Assembly (NCBI RefSeq): GCF_000332155.1
Contig: NZ_KB235898.1
Coordinates: 676,692 to 740,691 of the forward strand
Length of the DNA: 64,000 bases
Direction: 5' to 3'
Origin: Kamptonema formosum PCC 6407
GTDB lineage: Bacteria > Cyanobacteriota > Cyanobacteriia > Cyanobacteriales > Microcoleaceae
Below are positions 26,340 through 34,847 of the stretch, piece after piece (position 1 is the first letter of the stretch; every line of letters begins with the position of its first letter). The notes beneath the pieces were generated by a model. That model saw only the letters and a list, made by a program, of their open reading frames with translations. It was not told the origin of the DNA and did no database searches. Made by a program: the position numbers and the translations under genes.

Positions 26340-26735
26340 TCAAAAAGCAAGTTTTTGAAACAAATCGGCAATAGGTAGAGTAAAATCAGGGACAATCTCT
26401 TCACCATCTAAAGAATTATTTGACTTGAGCAATCGATCTGGTTCCTCCGCGTTTCGATACACTAAAACATACTTTTGTCTAGGATGAATCACCCAAACTA
26501 AACGCGAACCATTATCGAAATAATCTACAATTTTTTGGTCAATTTCTTCCACCGTATTACTGGGAGAGAGAATTTCTACAGCTAGATCGGGCGCACCTTC
26601 TAGGAAACCATTGGACAAGATCCTGAGCGATTGGAAATCCGGCGATTGGAAATCGCGGCTACACAAACGAAGTCCGCCTTCGCGGACTAAATAAAATGGA
26701 ATCTTCAACCCGCGCAGGCGGGTTTTGTCTGACAA
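26340..26735 (-). pseudogene. Uma2-family gene, 5' end cut by a REP/RAYT insertion
   Basis: The C-terminal part, from GFLEGAPDLAVEILSPSNTV to the end, is a typical Uma2 (DUF820) PD-(D/E)XK domain with PDL..E and an expected KxxxY segment (KIVDYFDNG, VWVIHPRQKYVLVYR). Upstream of about 26630 the frame is made of REP sequence (RLCSRDFQSPDFQSL), and the usual N-terminal 70-80 residues are absent. So the gene was broken when the RAYT-REP element entered. The frame remains open by chance and could give a short fusion protein. Confidence 0.75.
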
Positions 26736-26744
26736 GACGCGGTT

Positions 26745-27212
26745 TCAACCGCCGGATGATTTGCAATTGCCGAGTGAATTCTTGGAACCTACGGAGACAG
26801 GTTGAGAAATTAATTCCCACTCAGGAATCATTGATTGTTGACGATGGTGAATAGCTTGATTTCTAATATAGTTGGCTACACTGTCGATCGCATCGCGACT
26901 AACGGTAAACGCCCCGTAGCTGCCTTGCCATTTAAAAAAATCACCTGGTGTAAGTTTGTGAGTTACTACATGAGAAGAACTGCCCTTAATTTGCTTAATT
27001 ATTTCAGATACTGCCAAAGTTGAGGGAAAACCTATTAGCAAGTGAACATGGTCTTCTATCCCACCAACTGCGATCGCAGTGCAGCCTAACTTGTTACATT
27101 CTGCAATAATAGCTGCATAGATGGCTTGCTGAATATCGGGAGTAATCAAAGGCAATCTATCCCAAGTTCCCCAAACATAATGGAGATACAACTGCGTGAA
27201 ATTTTCTCTCAT
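26745..27212 (-). CDS. REP-associated tyrosine transposase (RAYT)
   Basis: A 155-residue Y1 HUH nuclease of the IS200-related kind. It has the histidine motif IEDHVHLLIGFP (HVH, about 54-59) and the catalytic tyrosine in VANYIRNQAIHH (about 115). These enzymes cut and join single-stranded REP hairpins. The body matches family length (about 140). The last 15 residues (GSKNSLGNCKSSGG) run into the adjacent REP, so its natural stop may have been lost. All catalytic residues are present. Confidence 0.9.
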   Translation of the reverse strand: MRENFTQLYLHYVWGTWDRLPLITPDIQQAIYAAIIAECNKLGCTAIAVGGIEDHVHLLIGFPSTLAVSEIIKQIKGSSSHVVTHKLTPGDFFKWQGSYGAFTVSRDAIDSVANYIRNQAIHHRQQSMIPEWELISQPVSVGSKNSLGNCKSSGG

Positions 27213-27364
27213 ATTTATTACAAGATACTAAATTTCTCTTCAACCCGCGCAGGCGGGTTTTGTTTGTGTAGCCGCGATTTCAATCGCCGAGGTATTGATT
27301 TGCCTGCGATGATATCGCAACGATGATATCCTAATGATAATACCCCAGCGATCGTATCCCAATT

Positions 27365-27490
27365 TAGAAATCGGGCGATCGTAATTTCGGTGATTAGAAA
27401 TCGGGCGATTGGAAATCGGGCGATTGGAAATCGGGCGATTGGAAATCGGGCGATCGTAATTTCGGCGATCGTAATTTCGGCGATTGGAAA
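27365..27490. repeat. 15-bp tandem array derived from REP arm
   Basis: Units like gaaatcgggcgattg are repeated with variants (gatcgtaatttcggc is nearly the complementary arm). The array leads directly into a REP start (gattggaaatcgcggctaca). It appears to be an amplified REP stem and lies just upstream of cbiD. It has no spacers, so it is not a CRISPR. Confidence 0.75.
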
Positions 27491-27561
27491 TCGCGGCTAC
27501 ACAAACAAAGTCCGCCTTCGCGGACTAGGATCGTAATCGGTACGTAGTTTTAAATCCAACC

Positions 27562-28677
27562 GTGACAAATATTAAACCTCGATCGGGATATACACTACCA
27601 GTTTTTGCCTGTGCTGCTGCACTGGCTGCGCTGCGCTATTTGCATAAAGATATTTCATCCGTCGATACCGTATCAGTAGATTTAATTGAACCTGCGATCG
27701 CAGCAGAAATTCCCGTAGAGCAGGTAGCATTTCTCAAACCAGGCACGGCTTTGGCTGTCACTCGCTCCGATCCGGGAGATAATCTCGATCTCACTCGCAA
27801 TACTCCCGTTTGGGCGATGGTGGAATTGGCAACTGGGGAAGAGGAGATAATTATTGTGGGCGGTGAGGGGATAGGTTATCGCCAAGAAGGGGGAGAGGCG
27901 GCGATTTACAGCTATGCTCGGCAATTATTGCAGGAAAATTTAAGGCGATCGCTACAACCCGGAGAAAAAATTACTGTTACTATTATTCTCCCCGAAGGTC
28001 GCCAATTGGCTGCACGTACCTCTAACGAAGCTTTCGGCGTTGTGGAAGGACTTTCTCTGCTCGGTACTACGGGCATTTCTCAACCGCTGAGTGCTCCTGG
28101 TCAATTAGATGATTTTCGCTCAGAATTGCAGAAAAAAGCCGATCTCTTTGATTCTTTAGTCTTCTGTATTGGCGAAAACGGCTTAGACTTAGCGACTCAA
28201 TTAGGTGTTAACCCAGAAAGATTAGTAAAAACGGCTAACTGGTTGGGCCCAATGCTTGTAGAGGCTGGAGTGCAAGGCTTAAAGTCAGTTTTGCTATTTG
28301 GTTATCACGGTAAATTGATGAAATTGGCGGGGGGAATTTTTCACACTCACCATCATCTTGCTGATGGGCGGCGAGAAATACTTACGGCTTATTGTGTAAA
28401 TTCGGGACTACCGGCTGCGGTTTGTACAGAAATTTTTGCTTGCGTTACAGCGGAAGATGGACTGCAAAAATTGCGAACTTTGGATGAGAATACGGGCAGT
28501 AATTGGGTAGAGCGGGTTTACGGTGCGATCGCCTCTCAAATTGACCAAAGATCCTCAGACTATATCTTCACTCACTGCCAGCGTCATCTTACCATTGGTT
28601 CGGTACTTTTCGGTCGCGATCGCAAAATCATCCTCAAAAGTGAAATGGGCGATACACTTTTGTCTCAAATTTGTTAA
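27562..28677 (+). CDS. cbiD: Cobalt-precorrin-5B C1-methyltransferase CbiD
   Basis: A 371-residue enzyme of the oxygen-independent cobalamin pathway that methylates C-1 of the corrin ring. The opening MTNIKPRSGYTLPVFACAAA and the segment LLFGYHGKLMKLAGGIFHTH are CbiD signatures, and length fits. The start is GTG at 27562. It is the only cobalamin gene in the window, just after the REP array, so its promoter region has been invaded by repeats. Confidence 0.95.
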   Translation: MTNIKPRSGYTLPVFACAAALAALRYLHKDISSVDTVSVDLIEPAIAAEIPVEQVAFLKPGTALAVTRSDPGDNLDLTRNTPVWAMVELATGEEEIIIVGGEGIGYRQEGGEAAIYSYARQLLQENLRRSLQPGEKITVTIILPEGRQLAARTSNEAFGVVEGLSLLGTTGISQPLSAPGQLDDFRSELQKKADLFDSLVFCIGENGLDLATQLGVNPERLVKTANWLGPMLVEAGVQGLKSVLLFGYHGKLMKLAGGIFHTHHHLADGRREILTAYCVNSGLPAAVCTEIFACVTAEDGLQKLRTLDENTGSNWVERVYGAIASQIDQRSSDYIFTHCQRHLTIGSVLFGRDRKIILKSEMGDTLLSQIC

Positions 28678-28700
28678 TCTAATGTAAATATCTCATAAAA

Positions 28701-28770
28701 GTTAACAGTTAACCATTAACCGTTAACCGTTAACCGTTAACCGTTAACCGTTAACCGTTAACTATTAACT
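28701..28770. repeat. Heptamer array gttaacc
   Basis: About eight units of gttaacc with edge variants (gttaaca, attaact) lie between cbiD and guaA. The unit is partly self-complementary (gttaac), so the array can fold. Confidence 0.85.
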
Positions 28771-28798
28771 ATCACCATCTACCAATTAAACACTAACC

Positions 28799-30412
28799 GT
28801 GACTTCCCAAATACAAACTGAAGCGCCCGCAGACAACCCTGAAATCGGGCAAGTCAATCGCCAAATGCTAGTAATTCTAGACTTTGGTTCGCAATATTCA
28901 GAGCTAATTGCTCGTCGCATCCGCGAAACTCAAGTTTATTCAGAAGTAATATCTTACCGCACTACAGCAGAGCAGTTAGCTACTCTCAATCCTAAAGGAA
29001 TTATCCTTTCTGGTGGCCCTAGTTCTGTTTATGACGAAGGGGCTCCCCACTGCGATCCAGAAATCTGGAATTTGGGCATCCCAGTTTTAGGTGTTTGCTA
29101 CGGAATGCAGTTAATGGTAAAGCAATTAGGTGGGAAAGTTGAACGGGCCAAACGAGCAGAATATGGCAAGGCTTCGCTATCAATTAACGATCCTACAGAC
29201 TTGCTGACTAATGTGGAAGATGGCGCAACAATGTGGATGAGTCACGGCGATAGTTGCGTTGAATTACCCGCAGGGTTTGAAGTGCTCGCTCATACGGATA
29301 ATACTCCTAGTGCTGCGATCGCGAATTACGATAAAAAGCTTTATGGCGTTCAGTTTCACCCAGAAGTAGTTCACTCCATTGGCGGTTTAGCTTTAATTCG
29401 CAATTTTGTCTACCATATTTGCGACTGCGAACCGACTTGGACAACAGAAGCTTTTGTCGAGGAATCAATTCGCGAAATCCGTGCCAGAGTTGGAGACAAA
29501 CGGGTTTTGCTGGCTTTATCTGGCGGCGTGGATTCTTCCACTTTAGCCTTCTTGCTGCATAAAGCGATCGGCGCTCAATTGACTTGTATGTTTATCGATC
29601 AGGGTTTCATGCGAAAGTATGAGCCAGAAAGGTTAGTAAAGTTATTTCACGAACAGTTCCACATCGACGTGCAGTATGTAAATGCGCGCGATCGCTTCCT
29701 TGCTAAAATTGCAGGTGTTACCGATCCAGAAGTGAAACGCAAGCACATCGGCCACGAATTTATCCAAGTATTTGAAGAAGAATCTAAGCGTCTGGGCCCC
29801 TTCGATTATCTCGCTCAAGGTACTCTTTATCCAGATGTAATTGAATCTGCTGATACTAACGTAGATCCAAAAACAGGAGAGCGAGTTGCTGTTAAGATTA
29901 AGAGCCATCATAACGTCGGTGGTTTACCTAAAGATTTGCGGTTTAAGCTAATTGAACCTTTGCGAAAACTATTCAAAGATGAAGTCCGAAAACTCGGTCG
30001 TTCGATTGGATTACCAGAAGAAATTGTCAATCGCCATCCTTTCCCCGGCCCTGGTTTAGCAATTCGCATTTTAGGAGAAGTGACAGCAGAACGTTTAAAT
30101 ATTTTGCGAGATGCTGATTTCATCGTCCGCCAGGAGATTAATCGCCAGGGAATGTATAGCGAACTTTGGCAAGCTTTTGCGGTTTTATTACCAGTCCGCA
30201 GTGTTGGCGTTATGGGGGATCAACGCACTTATGCTTACCCAATTGTTTTGCGTTTAGTGAAGAGTGAAGATGGGATGACTGCTGATTGGGCACGAGTACC
30301 TTACGATTTTCTGGAAACTGTCTCAAATCGAATTGTTAATGAGGTTAAAGGAGTTAACCGCGTGGTTTATGATATTACTTCTAAGCCGCCTGGAACTATT
30401 GAATGGGAGTAA
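28799..30412 (+). CDS. guaA: GMP synthase (glutamine-hydrolysing)
   Basis: A 537-residue bifunctional enzyme that turns XMP into GMP. Class I glutamine amidotransferase domain: GVCYGMQLM with the nucleophile Cys (about 101) and FHPEVVHS with the catalytic His/Glu (about 187-189). ATP pyrophosphatase domain: P-loop [10 protein letters not shown] (about 238-247). C-terminal dimer domain ends [15 protein letters not shown]. Everything expected is present. The start is GTG at 28799. Confidence 0.98.
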   Translation: MTSQIQTEAPADNPEIGQVNRQMLVILDFGSQYSELIARRIRETQVYSEVISYRTTAEQLATLNPKGIILSGGPSSVYDEGAPHCDPEIWNLGIPVLGVCYGMQLMVKQLGGKVERAKRAEYGKASLSINDPTDLLTNVEDGATMWMSHGDSCVELPAGFEVLAHTDNTPSAAIANYDKKLYGVQFHPEVVHSIGGLALIRNFVYHICDCEPTWTTEAFVEESIREIRARVGDKRVLLALSGGVDSSTLAFLLHKAIGAQLTCMFIDQGFMRKYEPERLVKLFHEQFHIDVQYVNARDRFLAKIAGVTDPEVKRKHIGHEFIQVFEEESKRLGPFDYLAQGTLYPDVIESADTNVDPKTGERVAVKIKSHHNVGGLPKDLRFKLIEPLRKLFKDEVRKLGRSIGLPEEIVNRHPFPGPGLAIRILGEVTAERLNILRDADFIVRQEINRQGMYSELWQAFAVLLPVRSVGVMGDQRTYAYPIVLRLVKSEDGMTADWARVPYDFLETVSNRIVNEVKGVNRVVYDITSKPPGTIEWE

Positions 30413-30626
30413 TTGTTAGTTGTTAGTTGTTAGTTGTTAGTTGTTAGTTGTTAGTTGTTGGTTGTTGGTTGTTAGTTGTTAGTTGTTAGTTGTTGGTTGT
30501 TAGTTGTTAGTTGTTAGTTGTTGGTTGTTAGTTGTTAGTTGTTAGTTGTTGGTTGTTAGTTGTTAGTTGTTGGTTGTTAGTTGTTGGTTATTAGTTGTTG
30601 GTTATTAGTTGTTAGTTGTTGGTTGT
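30413..30626. repeat. Long heptamer array gttgtta/gttgttg
   Basis: About 30 units of tagttgt or tggttgt start at the base after the guaA stop codon. The two unit types alternate in higher-order blocks (three or four a-type, then one g-type), so the array grew by duplicating groups of units. Confidence 0.9.
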
Positions 30627-30659
30627 TATATCAATTCTGGCACAGCCGGAATTGATATA
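30627..30659. repeat. Palindrome, second copy
   Basis: Arms tatatcaattctggc and gccggaattgatata have one mismatch around a 3-nt loop. It belongs to the same family as 1052-1084, here just after the heptamer array and before the MntA/HepT promoter. Confidence 0.75.
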
Positions 30660-30717
30660 CTGGCTGACAGAATGTCAAAAGGGTTAAAATATAGGTAAAG
30701 GAGCGGTAAAAGTAATA

Positions 30718-31008
30718 ATGAAACGGGAAGATGTATTAGCAATTTTAGCCGCCCACAAGGATAACTTAAAAGGTTTGGGGGTAAAGTCTTTAGATTTGTT
30801 TGGTTCAGTGGCGCGGGATGAAGCGCGACCCGATAGTGATGTAGACTTTTTAGTGGAGTTTACTCAACCAGGCGGGCTATTTCAACTATTTAGGGTACAG
30901 CACTATTTAGAAGATATATTGGGATGCGCCATTGACTTAGGAACAGAGGATGCTTTGAGGGAACATTTGCGGGAACCTATTCTCAAGGAGGCGATCCGTG
31001 CCCTCTAG
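30718..31008 (+). CDS. mntA: MntA-type nucleotidyltransferase antitoxin
   Basis: A 96-residue minimal nucleotidyltransferase. The active-site motif GSX10DXD is perfect (G29-S30, D41, D43: FGSVARDEARPDSDVDF). In characterised pairs such proteins add AMP units to a tyrosine of the HEPN toxin and silence it. It overlaps the toxin gene by 11 bp. taaaggagcgg about 25 bp upstream may be part of the leader. Confidence 0.92.
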   Translation: MKREDVLAILAAHKDNLKGLGVKSLDLFGSVARDEARPDSDVDFLVEFTQPGGLFQLFRVQHYLEDILGCAIDLGTEDALREHLREPILKEAIRAL

Positions 31009-31354
31009 AGAATGGCCTTTACGAATTCAGGATATTTTGGATGCGATCGCTCGTATTCAAGGAGTTATTACTGGAATAAATTTTACGGAATTTGAGAGCA
31101 TAGAAGAACTGATTTTGCAAGGGATTCTTTACAACTTTATCATTATTGGTGAAGCTTCTGTTAATGTCAATGATGAAATTAAGTCTCGTTATCCGCAGAT
31201 TCCTTGGCGTTTAATGGGTGACATGAGAAATGTGATGGCTCACGAGTATTTTCAAGTCAATTTAGATCGGCTTTGGAGAACTATCTCTGAGGATCTACCT
31301 CCTCTAGTACCGTTATTAGAGGAATTATTGGCACAGGAAATGAGGGGAGATTAG
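30998..31354 (+). CDS. hepT: HepT-type HEPN ribonuclease toxin
   Basis: A 118-residue HEPN-fold protein with the RX4HXY motif (R77, H82, Y84 in MRNVMAHEYF), where R and H cut RNA and Y is the residue modified by the MntA partner. All three are present, so the toxin should be active unless silenced. Start GTG 30998 has aaggaggcgatcc before it and lies inside mntA. This is a standard type VII toxin-antitoxin layout. Confidence 0.92.
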   Translation: MPSREWPLRIQDILDAIARIQGVITGINFTEFESIEELILQGILYNFIIIGEASVNVNDEIKSRYPQIPWRLMGDMRNVMAHEYFQVNLDRLWRTISEDLPPLVPLLEELLAQEMRGD

Positions 31355-31394
31355 TATTTTTTTGGATGAGTTTAGTAGGAAATCGCGCAGTCTA

Positions 31395-31572
31395 ATCAAG
31401 TAGTAATTACAGGATTCTCTCAATTGGATTCAATTCTGGTCAAGCAAAGCATTGTCACGAGTCTTTTGAGAAGAATTTGACGGAGTTGCAAAAAACACAA
31501 GGTTGGATTGCTAGATTGCGGACTGTTAATTCTTGGGATGAAGTGCCGGTTAATTCTTTGAAGTTGGATTGA
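31395..31572 (+). pseudogene. Possible gene remnant
   Basis: This stretch reads open in one frame (SIGFNSGQAKHCHESFEKNL, then TELQKTQGWIARLRTVNSW, ending NSLKLD), with plausible protein composition but no start codon and no ribosome binding site. It looks like the 3' end of a lost gene between hepT and the CHAT gene. I do not recognise the family. Confidence 0.35.
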
Positions 31573-31680
31573 ATTTAAGGTAAATATAGCTGGCTATTTG
31601 ATGCTAATTGAACGGACGATCTGGTATTGTCCGTGCTTTGTGGTTTTTTGTGGCTGTGGCATAATATATTTATAGTCAGG

Positions 31681-34665
31681 ATGGATGATGGCGAGATGAG
31701 TACACAAAAGGAAGAAGAAGCTTATAGGTTATTGATTCAAGGGATTAACCTTTATCGAAAAAGCCGGTTTCGAGAGGCCTTGGCATCTTGGGAACAGGCA
31801 TTAACAATTTATCGAGAAATCGGATATCGCCAGGGAGAGGCGGCTTCCCTCGGAAATCTGGGAATTGCCTATCAATCATTAGGGCAATTCCAGTTAGCTA
31901 TAGACTACCACCAGCAGTTATTAGTGATTGTCAGAGAAATCGGATATCGCCAGGGAGAGGCAGCTTCCCTCGGAAATCTGGGAATTGCCTACCAATCATT
32001 AGGGCAATTCCATAATGCCATAGACTACCACCAGCAAAATTTAGCAATTGCCAGAGAAATAGAATATCGTCGAGGAGAGGCAATTTCCCTGAGAAATCAG
32101 GGACTTGCCTACCAATCATTAGGGCAATTCCAGTTAGCTATAGACTACTATCAGCAGTCTTTAGCCATTAATAGGGAAATCGGATATCGTCAGGAAGAGA
32201 CCGCTTCCCTGGGAAATCTGGGAAATGCCTACCATTCATTAGGGCAATACCAGTTAGCTATAGACTACCACCAGCAGTCTTTAGCCATTGCCAGGGAAAT
32301 CGGATATTGCCAGGGAGAGACCGCTTCCCTGGGAAATCTGGGAAATGCCTACCATTCATTAGGGCAATACCAGTTAGCTATAGACTACCACCAGCAGTCT
32401 TTAGCCATTGTGAAGGAAATCGGAGATCGCCAGGGAGAGACAACTTCCCTGGGAAATCTGGGAAATGCCTACCAATCATTAGGGCAATTCCAGAAAGCGA
32501 TTGACTACCAGCAGCAGTCTTTAGCCATTAAGAAGGAAATCGGAGATCGCCAAGGAGAGGCAAATTCTTTGGGAAATCAGGGACTTGCCTACCAATCATT
32601 AGGGCAATACCAGTTAGCTATAGACTACCACCAGCATTCTTTAGCCATTAAGAGGGAAATCGGAGATCGCCAGGGAGAGGCAATTTCTCTGGGAAATCTG
32701 GGAATTGCCTATAAATCATTAGGGCAATACCAGTTAGCTATAGACTACCACCAGCATTCTTTAGCCATTGCCAGGGAAATAGGAGATCGCGAGGGAGAGG
32801 CAACTTCCCTGAATAATCTCGGCGTAACTCTGCAAAGAATCAATCAATTCCCAGAAGCCGAAGAAATCCTACGACAAGCTATCATAACTTGGGAAGAATT
32901 ACGAACCAATTTAAGAGATGATAGTGATATAGTCTCAATTTTTGAAACCCAGCGATCTTCCTATCGGCTAATGCAAGAAGTGTTAGTTGCCCAAGATAAA
33001 CTTACCGAAGCTTTAGAATTTTCCGAAAGGGGGCGCACTCGTGCTTTTATCGAGTTACTGAGACGGCAAACCTCAGAACCAGAAAAGGGAGAAAAAGCTG
33101 AGGAAATTACAGATTATCTAACAATTTCTGATATCCAGCAAGTTGCCCAAAATCAAAACGCCACCCTCGTTGAATATTCAATAGTTACTGAAGGCATTTA
33201 TATCTGGGTAATTCAGCCCACAGGAAACATTGAATTTCGCCGCGCCAACTTAACCCCCTTAGAATCTCGCCAGAAATCTCTCAACGATCTCCAAGAAATC
33301 ATCCTCAAAGCGCGGGTTTCCATTGGTGTCGATGAAAAAGACAGCAATCAAAACAGAATTGAAATAGAAACCGACGACAAAAGAGACACACAATCCAACT
33401 TTCCCCTATTGCAATTACTCCATGAAATCCTGATCGCACCCATAGCCGACTTGTTACCCAGAGATCCCGAATCCCCCGTGATTTTCATCCCCCATTATGC
33501 CCTATTTTTAGTACCCTTTGCCGCCTTACAAAACCCCCAAGGACGCTATTTCATCGAAGATTATACACCCCTAATCGCCCCATCCATCGAAGTCTTAAAA
33601 CACACCCACGCGCAAGATCGGCAAAGGCGAGAAACCCGGCAAAAAGCCCTAGTAGTAGCTGAACCAACCTTACACCAAAACTTCCAAGCAGATCCTTATA
33701 AACTGCGTCCCTATCCATTTATGGAAGCAGCAGCCGAAAGCATCGCCACCATCTTAGAAACCACCGCCATCACGGGAGACAAAGCCACCAAAGTTGCCGT
33801 CATCAACGGAATGCTAGAAACGCGCATCGTCCACATTTTCGCCCACGGACTTTTAGACGAATATAAACCCGATGAAATTGCTAAAGGGCGGATTCCCGGC
33901 ACAATTGTTTTAGCCCCTGCCGATGGTGATGATGGGGCGTTAAATGCCGCTGAAATTATTGATAAAGAACTCAATTGTGAGATAGTAGTATTGAGTGCCT
34001 GTAGCACCGGCAAAGGCACAATTACCGGCGATGGAATTATTGGGTTATCGCGCTGTTTTATTCTCGCAGGAGTTCCCAGTTTAATCGTTTCCCTGTGGAA
34101 TATTGGCGCACCGGCCGCTAAGGTTTTGATGACTCAATTTTATCAGAATTTAGCTAATGGGGAAAATCGCGGGGCGGCCTTGCGCCATGCTATGTTGGGG
34201 ACGAAAAAAAATGATGAATATTCCAGTCCTTCCGATTGGGCGGGCTTTACCCTGATTGGCGAAACCTCAAGTTTAAAATTAGAAATTATCACCATAGAGG
34301 AGATTTTTAACATTATGTCAATTCCTGAAAATGCGACACCAGAAGAAGTTATTGAAGGATTTTATAAAGCTTTAGAAACCAATCATCCTCGCTTGTTTGC
34401 AGAACACAAAGACGCACTTACTGAATTATATTCTCGTCCCGGTGAAACAGCAGAAGAACTTGCCGAAAGGTTTAAATTATGGTGTAAATCTCGTCCTAAA
34501 ATAGAGGAGGCTGTTGCTAATAAAATCTGTACGGCGGCGGCTAGAGGAACCAGTAGCAATCCTTCAGATCAAGTTGTGAGAGAATCAGATGAAAGGTTAA
34601 AAGAAAATCAGGAAAGGTCGAGTTTACCTCCGAAATCACCAGCGGATACTAACCCAAATCAGTAG
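31681..34665 (+). CDS. TPR-CHAT protease with C-terminal extension
   Basis: A protein of about 994 residues. Residues about 10-410 hold about ten TPR units of 40 residues (pattern GEAxSLGNLGxAYQSLGQ, then AIDYHQQSL). CHAT, a caspase-like peptidase, follows at about 500-870, with the catalytic His in IVHIFAHGLLDE (about 721), Cys in IVVLSACSTGKG (about 773) and the end SPSDWAGFTLIGE. About 880-994 is an extra domain (IPENATPEEVIEGFYKALET ... ELAERFKLWC) not usual in TPR-CHAT proteins. There is no signal peptide, so it is cytoplasmic. I chose ATG 31681 over the upstream TTG at 31627; ATG 31696 is also possible. Substrate is unknown. It lies beside MntA/HepT and a membrane protein, suggesting a conflict role. 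Confidence 0.85.
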   Translation: MDDGEMSTQKEEEAYRLLIQGINLYRKSRFREALASWEQALTIYREIGYRQGEAASLGNLGIAYQSLGQFQLAIDYHQQLLVIVREIGYRQGEAASLGNLGIAYQSLGQFHNAIDYHQQNLAIAREIEYRRGEAISLRNQGLAYQSLGQFQLAIDYYQQSLAINREIGYRQEETASLGNLGNAYHSLGQYQLAIDYHQQSLAIAREIGYCQGETASLGNLGNAYHSLGQYQLAIDYHQQSLAIVKEIGDRQGETTSLGNLGNAYQSLGQFQKAIDYQQQSLAIKKEIGDRQGEANSLGNQGLAYQSLGQYQLAIDYHQHSLAIKREIGDRQGEAISLGNLGIAYKSLGQYQLAIDYHQHSLAIAREIGDREGEATSLNNLGVTLQRINQFPEAEEILRQAIITWEELRTNLRDDSDIVSIFETQRSSYRLMQEVLVAQDKLTEALEFSERGRTRAFIELLRRQTSEPEKGEKAEEITDYLTISDIQQVAQNQNATLVEYSIVTEGIYIWVIQPTGNIEFRRANLTPLESRQKSLNDLQEIILKARVSIGVDEKDSNQNRIEIETDDKRDTQSNFPLLQLLHEILIAPIADLLPRDPESPVIFIPHYALFLVPFAALQNPQGRYFIEDYTPLIAPSIEVLKHTHAQDRQRRETRQKALVVAEPTLHQNFQADPYKLRPYPFMEAAAESIATILETTAITGDKATKVAVINGMLETRIVHIFAHGLLDEYKPDEIAKGRIPGTIVLAPADGDDGALNAAEIIDKELNCEIVVLSACSTGKGTITGDGIIGLSRCFILAGVPSLIVSLWNIGAPAAKVLMTQFYQNLANGENRGAALRHAMLGTKKNDEYSSPSDWAGFTLIGETSSLKLEIITIEEIFNIMSIPENATPEEVIEGFYKALETNHPRLFAEHKDALTELYSRPGETAEELAERFKLWCKSRPKIEEAVANKICTAAARGTSSNPSDQVVRESDERLKENQERSSLPPKSPADTNPNQ
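31834..32815. repeat. 120-bp coding tandem repeats (TPR array)
   Basis: Eight full units of exactly 120 bp plus a partial ninth encode the TPR array. Neighbouring units are about 90% identical in DNA, including silent positions, with stretches such as aattgcctaccaatcattag shared by several units. This indicates recent duplication or gene conversion. Confidence 0.92.
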
Positions 34666-34706
34666 GGACTTAGGCCTTACCCAAGGCGTGTCAACTTAAA
34701 CTGAAA

Positions 34707-34832
34707 CCCGCCAGGGGTTAAAACCCCTGTCTAATAGTTTAAGTCCTCTGAAGAGGACTAATTAATTTAAAATTCTTCTTAGTCCTCTTCAGAGGACTTG
34801 ATCTTTGAGACAGGGGTTTTAACCCCTGTCGG
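34707..34832. repeat. Nested palindrome family, copy B (complete)
   Basis: Outer arms cgccaggggttaaaacccct (left) and acaggggttttaacccctgt (right) are each palindromic and also complementary to each other. Inside, aagtcctctgaagaggacta and tagtcctcttcagaggactt repeat the same design. The whole can fold as one long stem or as a row of hairpins. It lies in the 182-bp gap between the CHAT gene and the next gene. Confidence 0.85.
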
Positions 34833-34847
34833 ACTATCGGAAAAATA

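Larger units (their letters stand above)
26636..27535. mobile_element. REP/RAYT element
   Basis: A single-copy Y1 transposase gene (26745-27212) is flanked by REP palindromes. On the left (26636-26762): ggcgattggaaatcgcggct, then aagtccgccttcgcggact, then caacccgcgcaggcgggttt. On the right (27236-27300) is caacccgcgcaggcgggttt again, then tgtgtagccgcgatttcaat. A further copy of the left-end sequence is at 27480-27530. This is the classic layout of a REP-associated tyrosine transposase with its hairpins. The exact outer borders are not certain. Confidence 0.75.

Noticed and set aside
27365-27490. Possible CRISPR array
   Set aside because: Units are 15 bp without spacers and match REP stems; no cas genes are in the window.
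31681-34665. TPR-CHAT as Csx29 of a type III-E CRISPR system
   Set aside because: No gRAMP effector, CRISPR array or other cas gene is present; the TPR and CHAT parts look like the common cyanobacterial kind.
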